Of a stretch of 64,000 bases of DNA, positions 58,575 to 64,000 are shown piece by piece. Source of the stretch: Brenneria populi. GTDB lineage: Bacteria > Pseudomonadota > Gammaproteobacteria > Enterobacterales > Enterobacteriaceae. Both the position numbers and the translations under genes were made by a program. The stretch spans positions 1 through 64,000 of the forward strand of contig NZ_JAYWTM010000029.1 in the NCBI RefSeq assembly GCF_036016195.1, in the 5' to 3' direction. Position 1 is the first letter of the stretch, and every line of letters starts with the position of its first letter. The notes under the pieces were generated by a model. It saw only the letters and a list, made by a program, of their open reading frames with translations, did not search any database and was not told where the DNA came from.

Positions 58575-59756
58575 TTGTCATACATTAATACACTGATTCT
58601 TGATGCCGGATTTTCCGCCGGCCCTATCATTCATGCCGCCGTCGACCTGGGCGCTATAGTGGGCGTGTGCAGCGGCAAAGCCGGCGATCCCGGCCATCAA
58701 ATCGCGCACCGTTCTTTCGTAATGGATTATTCCCAAATAGATCGGGTTATGTCCCTGGCGCGGCAAGAGAATATTTCCGCGTTATTGCCTGGCGTAACGG
58801 ATGTTTCCTATTTGAGCGGCGCCTATGTCGCCGCGCATCTGGGGCTGCCAGGCTTTGATGCTCCCGATACGGCGGATATTCTGTTTAAAAAGGATCGGTT
58901 TCGGCGCTATGCCAAACGTCAGGGTTTGCCCATTCCGCATGCGGTAACGTCGCTGCATCAGGCCGGAGAGCTACGCTTTCCGGTGCTGGTTAAGCCCGCC
59001 GATGCCTACAGCGGCCGCGGTATCGTCATGGTTGAAGACGCGGCGTCGATGGAAACGGCCTACCATGCCGCTTTGGCGGAGTCGACCTCGGGCGAGGTGG
59101 TGATTGAAGAGTTCAAGCGGGGGCGGTTGCACAGCCATTCCGCATTTGTGCGCGATGGCCGCATCGTCTGTGAGTTTTACGTCGATGAGTTTTGCACGGT
59201 ATACCCATATCAGGTCAATAGCAGCTGCTTAAGCGCTCAGATGAGCGAATCGCTTAAGAATCAGGTCAGTGAATGTATTCAACACATTATTACCGATTTG
59301 CAGCTGTGCGACGGTCTGGTTCACACGCAATTTATCGCCTCCGGGGAGGATTTCTGGCTAATCGAATTAACCCGTCGTTGCCCAGGCGATTTATATAGCC
59401 TACTGATCCAATACGCGACGGGCGTACCTTACGCCGCGTGGTTTGCCGCTCCGTTCCTCGGGCATGACTTGCCAATAGCGGAGAAGCGTCCCCCCATCGC
59501 GCGTTTTATTGCCAGACATACGGTATCCTCGGCTGAGGACACGACCTATTTTTCGCTACGGTGTCAGCACGAAGAGTGTCGGATTATTGCCGCGGTGCCC
59601 TTGAAAAAATGCGGCGAATCTTTGCAGGCCGCGCCCTTTGACCGCGCGGCTATTCTTTTTTCAGAGTTTGCCGATGAGACGCTGATGTTGCGGCATACCC
59701 CTTCCTTGAAAAATCACTTTACCATTAACTCCCGACTAACAGAGAGACTGCCATGA
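58575..59756 (+). CDS. ATP-grasp domain ligase
   Basis: This 393-residue protein has the carbamoyl-phosphate-synthase-like ATP-grasp layout: a Rossmann-like N-terminus (LILDAGFSAGPIIHAAVDLG), KDRFRRYAKRQGLPIPHA, PVLVKPADAYSGRGIVMV as the ATP-binding loop, EEFKRGRLHSHSAFV and the metal-binding ELTRRCPGDLYSLL. Such enzymes join a carboxylate to an amine. Beside an amino-sugar gene, it probably acylates the 4-amino group with an amino acid or hydroxy acid (inference). It starts at TTG after GGAGAG; a TTG four codons earlier is less well spaced. Its stop overlaps the next gene (ATGA). Confidence 0.75.
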   Translation: MSYINTLILDAGFSAGPIIHAAVDLGAIVGVCSGKAGDPGHQIAHRSFVMDYSQIDRVMSLARQENISALLPGVTDVSYLSGAYVAAHLGLPGFDAPDTADILFKKDRFRRYAKRQGLPIPHAVTSLHQAGELRFPVLVKPADAYSGRGIVMVEDAASMETAYHAALAESTSGEVVIEEFKRGRLHSHSAFVRDGRIVCEFYVDEFCTVYPYQVNSSCLSAQMSESLKNQVSECIQHIITDLQLCDGLVHTQFIASGEDFWLIELTRRCPGDLYSLLIQYATGVPYAAWFAAPFLGHDLPIAEKRPPIARFIARHTVSSAEDTTYFSLRCQHEECRIIAAVPLKKCGESLQAAPFDRAAILFSEFADETLMLRHTPSLKNHFTINSRLTERLP

Positions 59757-60886
59757 GCCTGACCGCAACGCGTCCTAAACTAAAATTAGGTTTTATCGGT
59801 GGCGGAATTAACTCTGCGATCGGCATGACGCACAAAATCGCCTGTCAAATGGATGGTCATTTTGAACTGGCGGCCGGTTGTTTTAGTCGCGATAAAGAAA
59901 TAAACCGATTGACCGCCGAAAGTTGGGGCGTTGCTCCCGAGCGTTTATATCGCAATGTCGATGATTTTTTGTCCGCGGAGAAAGGGGCGCTGGATGCGGT
60001 GGTGGTGCTTACCCCTACGCCGACGCACACCGATATCGTTATTGCCAGTTTAGCGCAGGGCCTGCCGGTTATTTGCGAAAAGGCGCTGGCGGCCAGCGTA
60101 GAAGATATTGAGGCGATTAATCGTGCTCTTATTTCGGCGCAGGGCCAACTGATGGTGACATTTAACTACACGGGCTACCCGATGATAAGGGAACTGCGGC
60201 AGCGAATAGCAGAGGGGGAGTTGGGAACTATCTCTCAGATCATGGTCGAAATGCCGCAGGAAGGTTTTTTACGGCATACGTTGCAGGGGCAGGTCTCCAA
60301 ACCGCAAAGCTGGCGTCAAAAAGATGGTGCGATCCCGACCGTTTCCCTGGATTTAGGCGTGCATGTCCACCAAATCGTCAATTTTCTTATCGGTGAAAAG
60401 GCTCTGGACGTTTATGCGGTCAACAGCGCTTTTGGCGAGATAGACAATGTTGTCGATACCGTAAACTGCATCGCCCATTACACCGGCGGGGTGATAGGCA
60501 ATTACTGGTATGGCAAAGCGGCGCTGGGCTACCGTAACGGGTTGAAAATACGGATTTTTGGCAGTAAAGGCTCGGCCAAATGGCTGCAGATGGATCCTGA
60601 AATTTTACATATGAGCGATGTAAACGGCGGATCGTGGATCGTCGATCGCACCCATCCCCAAAACCGCGTGGCTAATCAGGCGCGCTATTGCCGTTTTAAA
60701 GCCGGACATCCGGCTGGTTTTATTGAGGCTTTTGCCAATTATTATGAAGATATTGCTTTGGCGTTGCGCGGTGAGCATAACGAAATGGTAATGGGTTTAG
60801 ATGTGGCATGCGAGGGGATCCGATTTTTGCACTGCGCCAATGAAAGTAGCCTCATTCGTGAACGCGTAATCATTGATGACAAATAG
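59753..60886 (+). CDS. Gfo/Idh/MocA family oxidoreductase
   Basis: This 377-residue NAD(P)-dependent sugar dehydrogenase-like protein has an N-terminal Rossmann fold with LGFIGGGINSAIGM (residues 12-25) and VVLTPTPTHTDIVI, the catalytic-lysine motif in CEKALAASVED (EKP in most members, here EKA), and a C-terminal alpha/beta substrate domain (LDLGVHVHQIVNFLIGE). Members such as WlbA oxidise a nucleotide-sugar hydroxyl before an aminotransferase acts, which would fit with the neighbouring aminotransferase. It overlaps the ATP-grasp gene by four bases. Confidence 0.82.
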   Translation: MSLTATRPKLKLGFIGGGINSAIGMTHKIACQMDGHFELAAGCFSRDKEINRLTAESWGVAPERLYRNVDDFLSAEKGALDAVVVLTPTPTHTDIVIASLAQGLPVICEKALAASVEDIEAINRALISAQGQLMVTFNYTGYPMIRELRQRIAEGELGTISQIMVEMPQEGFLRHTLQGQVSKPQSWRQKDGAIPTVSLDLGVHVHQIVNFLIGEKALDVYAVNSAFGEIDNVVDTVNCIAHYTGGVIGNYWYGKAALGYRNGLKIRIFGSKGSAKWLQMDPEILHMSDVNGGSWIVDRTHPQNRVANQARYCRFKAGHPAGFIEAFANYYEDIALALRGEHNEMVMGLDVACEGIRFLHCANESSLIRERVIIDDK

Positions 60887-60936
60887 GCAAAAATAGAGCT
60901 GGCATTATATAAACCTTTATTATTTGAGGAGTGCGT

Positions 60937-62004
60937 ATGGAAATTGAGAAATATGTTCCACATGAGAGTCAGCTTTTATTTTGTCATGATTTTATTTACT
61001 CGGATCGAGAAAAGTATGTTTTTGGTCGTAATGACTATGCTATAAAAATAAATGACTTGATTTCCATTTCGGGGTTTATTGACGAAACAAGTACGGATAC
61101 GATTTATCAGGGCAAGCCGGTTCTGCATAGTTTAGATATGGTTCCAGATGGTGCGATGGTGATCTTCGTCTCCTGTATGAGTCCGTTAACGGTCAGTAGA
61201 AAATTGTCTGAAAAAAATATTGATTTTATCGATTATTTCTTTTTTCAGAAATATTCCGGGCTGGCTTTACCGGATATCCCTCATTGGGTCGGTTTTGCTG
61301 ACGACTATAGGGAAAATAAAGATAAATATAATTGGCTTTATTCATTAATGAGCGACGATCTCAGTCGCCAAACCTTACGCCGTCTGGTGACGTTTCGCCT
61401 ATATCGCGATCTGTCTCAAATGAATATTTTTACAAATCGGGTAAAAGATCAATATTTTGAGGATTTTCTCTGTCTGAGTAATGAATCGTTTATTGATGCC
61501 GGCGGTTATGATGGACTGAGCAGCCTGATTTTTGCTGAAAACTATCCTGACTACCATAGTATTCACCTGTTTGAACCTAATGCCAACGTTCTCGCTTTGG
61601 CCAGGGAAAATTTAAGCCATTTTCCGAGAGTTAATTTTTATGAGTCGGGATTATCGCACTGCGCGCAACGGTTAAATTTTGATATTAATTGCACCGCCTC
61701 AGCGTCAAAAATCAGCGATAGCGGCGATACCGTTATTCATGTTGATGCGTTAGATAATGTGATAAAAGATCGCGTGACCTTTATTAAAATGGATATCGAA
61801 GGGGCTGAATCAGATGCCATCGCCGGGGCAAGAGGCGTTATTTTGCGCAATCATCCCAAATTGGCTATTTGCGTTTATCACAAACCGAATGATTTTTGGT
61901 ACCTGGCAGAACAAGTTCTGGCCATACGTTCTGATTACCGGCTGTATTTGCGACACTATACCGAGGGAACCGATGAGACGGTGCTTTATTTTGTTCCCGC
62001 CTAG
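60937..62004 (+). CDS. FkbM family SAM-dependent methyltransferase
   Basis: This 355-residue protein has a C-terminal half that is a methyltransferase of the FkbM type: SFIDAGGYDGLSSLIFAENY as motif I, IHLFEPNANVLALARENLSH, and the family-defining VTFIKMDIEGAESDAIAGAR. The N-terminal half (about 1-150) is not recognised but looks alpha/beta, with VIFVSCMSPLTVSRKL. FkbM enzymes usually O-methylate sugars or polyketides, so it may methylate the flagellin sugar. The ATG at 60937 follows TGAGGAG; a GTG six bases earlier is inside that site. The gene is markedly AT-rich against its neighbours. Confidence 0.82.
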   Translation: MEIEKYVPHESQLLFCHDFIYSDREKYVFGRNDYAIKINDLISISGFIDETSTDTIYQGKPVLHSLDMVPDGAMVIFVSCMSPLTVSRKLSEKNIDFIDYFFFQKYSGLALPDIPHWVGFADDYRENKDKYNWLYSLMSDDLSRQTLRRLVTFRLYRDLSQMNIFTNRVKDQYFEDFLCLSNESFIDAGGYDGLSSLIFAENYPDYHSIHLFEPNANVLALARENLSHFPRVNFYESGLSHCAQRLNFDINCTASASKISDSGDTVIHVDALDNVIKDRVTFIKMDIEGAESDAIAGARGVILRNHPKLAICVYHKPNDFWYLAEQVLAIRSDYRLYLRHYTEGTDETVLYFVPA

Positions 62005-62087
62005 TTCATATGGCGCTGGTAGAGAGTAATTGAAGTACGCATATTACTTACGTTGCAGTCGATACCCATATAATTTACGGTAAAAAC

Positions 62088-63149
62088 ATGATATCTGTTT
62101 GCATGATCGTTAAAAATGAAAGTCAATATCTGGAAAATACGCTTGGCGGTGTTGCTAAATATTTTGACGATATTGTGGTAGTGGATACGGGCTCGACGGA
62201 TAACACCAAGGCTATTGCCGGAGTTTTTACCAATAAAGTGTATGATTTTGCATGGATATCCGACTTTTCCGCCGCCAGGAACTTCTCTTTATCGTTTGCG
62301 AAGTATGATTGGGTATTGATTATTGATGCGGATGAAGAAATTATTCCTTTTGATATGGCTGATTTGCACCGCTTGCTCAATGATAACCCGCAGGGAATCG
62401 GCCGAGTTATCCAAATCAATCATATTAATGAAGGTGAGGAAGCTGGCGTCGTTAAAGAACCGGTTGGCCGTTTGTTCAGAAAGGATTTATATCATTATCA
62501 AGGTATCATTCATGAACAGATTGTGCCTAAAGGTCATAAATCCATTGTCGCCAACCGATTTATGACGCCCATCTCTTTAAACCATATCGGCTATCGACAA
62601 GAAATTTTATTAAGCAAGAATAAAGTGGCCAGAAATATCACGCTGCTTCAGAAAGCAATTGCCTTAACGCCGCAAGAGCCTTATTTACATTACCAGTTAG
62701 GCCGGAGTTACTATCTGGATAAAAACTATGCTTTAGCGGCGTCAAGTTTTGAAGTCGCATTGGCTATGCAAAAAAACGCTTTCTATAGCTATAGTGAAAT
62801 ATTAATTGAAAGCTATGGTTACGCCCTGATTAATATGGGGGAGTACAAGAAGGCGCTATCTGTTTTACAATATGAACAGTGTGTTGATTCAACGGATTTT
62901 ATTTTTTTAAAAGCCTTGATTTTGATGAATAATGGCGAGCTTCAGCGGGCGGTGGATACGTTCCTGCTCTGTACCAAGATGAAACCGGGAAATAATGAAG
63001 GCGTGAACTCCTATAAGGCGAATTATAATATCGGCGTAATATTAGAATGTTCGAAAATGTATGGCAAGGCCAGGGAGCTTTATCATAAGTGCGGCAATTA
63101 CAAACCGGCGCTGGATGGACTTATGCGGATTATGGGAAAAAATGGGTGA
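62088..63149 (+). CDS. Family 2 glycosyltransferase with TPR-like tail
   Basis: In this 353-residue protein the N-terminal 200 residues are GT2: ISVCMIVKNESQYLENTL, DDIVVVDTGSTDNTKAIA, the FSAARNFSLSFAKYDW stretch and the metal-binding DADEE (residues about 84-88), with a conserved HEQIVPKG loop. The C-terminal 150 residues form TPR-like helices (PYLHYQLGRSYYLDKNYALA, LINMGEYKKALSVLQ). The GT2-TPR layout is that of peptide and protein glycosyltransferases such as SunS and of flagellin-modifying enzymes. It may add the second sugar or prime flagellin. It is AT-rich, like the FkbM gene, and is the last gene of the island. Confidence 0.82.
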   Translation: MISVCMIVKNESQYLENTLGGVAKYFDDIVVVDTGSTDNTKAIAGVFTNKVYDFAWISDFSAARNFSLSFAKYDWVLIIDADEEIIPFDMADLHRLLNDNPQGIGRVIQINHINEGEEAGVVKEPVGRLFRKDLYHYQGIIHEQIVPKGHKSIVANRFMTPISLNHIGYRQEILLSKNKVARNITLLQKAIALTPQEPYLHYQLGRSYYLDKNYALAASSFEVALAMQKNAFYSYSEILIESYGYALINMGEYKKALSVLQYEQCVDSTDFIFLKALILMNNGELQRAVDTFLLCTKMKPGNNEGVNSYKANYNIGVILECSKMYGKARELYHKCGNYKPALDGLMRIMGKNG

Positions 63150-63344
63150 AGTTTTTCTTAGCGGCGGTTGTTGAATGAATTGAATTTTTGAACCATAAAC
63201 CGCTACCTAAGGAAAAACTGGCGGATACGTAGCGCGCCGCGAAACCCAGCAACACATTTACCGCGTTCACGCCAATCTCTTCCACCGCATAAATAAGATG
63301 ATTTTGCGCTCAGTATGGCTGAACACATAAAAAGAGTTATGAAG
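63150..63344. other. Gap at the right edge of the modification island
   Basis: These 195 bases contain no intact gene. The minus strand from about 63315 to 63144 has an open frame with a plausible protein-like stretch (AVEEIGVNAVNVLLGFAARY) but no start, so it may be a gene remnant. The composition returns to the GC level of the chromosome, which suggests the island ends here. Confidence 0.4.
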
Positions 63345-64000
63345 CTAGGCTCCCTCTGCCTCACTCATTGTCCTGTGGTAATTTCCCCGCAGGGCTTCTA
63401 CAAAAGCCATAAATGCAGGAGAGCCGTGCCTGCGGTGAGGGTAATAAAGGTGATACCCCTGGAAAAATGGACACCAGTCAGTGAGTACCTCGGTTAACTG
63501 ACCATTCTGCAACCAGGGGGAAACAAGGTAGTCAGGCAGATAGGCAATACCGATACCATCCAGGGCGGCATCCAGCTGATGGAGCGTACTGTTCGCGGTA
63601 TACTGGCCTTTGACCTTGACGCTGAACTGATGTTTATTGTTTTCGAATTCCCATGCATAAACCCCACTGCTGGCAGAATGCCGGACATTGATGCAGTTAT
63701 GTCTAAGAAGCTCATTCGGTGTCTCTGGTATCGGATGTTGCCGGAAATACTCCGGGGTTGCCACAACACACAATCGCCAGTCACGGCTGATGCGGGTCGC
63801 TATCATATCCTTATCTACCGACTCACCCAGACGGATCCCCGCGTCAAAGCGTTCACTGACAATGTCAGTAAAACCATAGTCAATGCCGATTTCCACACTG
63901 ACATCAGGATATTTTTTCAGAAAATCACTTAATATCGGGCGGACAAGATACTGTATGGCATCATCCGACCCTGTAAGCCGGATGATACCTGACGGTGAAT
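63345..64000 (-). CDS. LysR-type regulator, partial (runs off the window)
   Basis: This is the C-terminal 218 residues or so of a LysR family protein. The effector-binding domain is clear: SPSGIIRLTGSDDAIQYLV, PILSDFLKKYPDVSVEIGID, FDAGIRLGESVDKDMIATRI and GIGIAYLPDYLV. The frame is open to the last base of the window, so the helix-turn-helix lies outside. The first ATG-like start inside the window is not the real start. It resembles the GcvA/PgrR-type subgroup. There is no sign that it controls the flagellar genes. Confidence 0.85.
   Translation of the reverse strand, partial: SPSGIIRLTGSDDAIQYLVRPILSDFLKKYPDVSVEIGIDYGFTDIVSERFDAGIRLGESVDKDMIATRISRDWRLCVVATPEYFRQHPIPETPNELLRHNCINVRHSASSGVYAWEFENNKHQFSVKVKGQYTANSTLHQLDAALDGIGIAYLPDYLVSPWLQNGQLTEVLTDWCPFFQGYHLYYPHRRHGSPAFMAFVEALRGNYHRTMSEAEGA

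Noticed and set aside
1..64000. tRNA or rRNA genes
   Set aside because: I saw no cloverleaf with a conserved T-loop or anticodon context, and no rRNA-like stretch, on either strand.

Overview
The window is a stretch of enterobacterial chromosome that carries almost a complete peritrichous flagellar and chemotaxis regulon in one block. The proteins resemble E. coli and Salmonella flagellar proteins closely enough to name nearly every gene. The unbroken order flhDC, mot/che, flhBAE, flgNMA-BCDEFGHIJKL, fliR-to-fliE, fliTSD, fliC is what I associate with the soft-rot and tree-pathogen Enterobacterales (Pectobacteriaceae such as Pectobacterium, Dickeya, Brenneria). This family assignment is inference. 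Codon use is GC-leaning, with AT-rich patches at the edges.

Left flank (1-10.1 kb): a frameshifted end of a phage-type integrase and an HNH endonuclease; a divergent metallo-beta-lactamase-fold hydrolase and LysR regulator; a GT52 sialyltransferase-like protein; outer-membrane phospholipase A; a small KTSC protein; a chemoreceptor; a DosC-like haem-globin diguanylate cyclase; and dsrB. A gene-poor gap of about 1.4 kb follows. It ends in an flhDC control region with a perfect CRP half-site pair and an RcsAB-like box.

Core (11.5-53.5 kb): flhDC is the class I master operon. motAB-cheAW, a Tar-like receptor and cheRBYZ are the motor and signalling genes; a 26-codon receptor remnant lies where tap sits in E. 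coli. flhBAE supplies export. flgN and flgM are the chaperone and anti-sigma factor. flgA and flgBCDEFGHIJKL build the rod, hook, rings and junction. The convergent fliFGHIJKLMNOPQR operon builds the MS/C-ring, ATPase and export gate. fliE, fliDST and a very short fliC complete the structure. FlhDC-type boxes are readable before flgA/flgB and fliE/fliF. Sigma-28-type promoters are readable before motA, the Tar-like receptor, flgM, flgK, fliD and fliC, so the early-middle-late hierarchy can be followed from the DNA. fliA itself is not in the window.

Right flank (53.7-63.1 kb): a probable flagellin-modification island follows fliC on the same strand. It holds a 1159-residue methyltransferase-TPR-GT41 (O-GlcNAc-transferase-like) fusion, a VioA-like sugar aminotransferase, an ATP-grasp ligase, a Gfo/Idh/MocA dehydrogenase, an FkbM methyltransferase and a GT2-TPR glycosyltransferase. 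Together they look able to make an unusual amino sugar, possibly amide-linked and methylated, and attach it to the small flagellin. This is the most interesting part of the window. The last two island genes are distinctly AT-rich. The window ends inside a LysR-type regulator.
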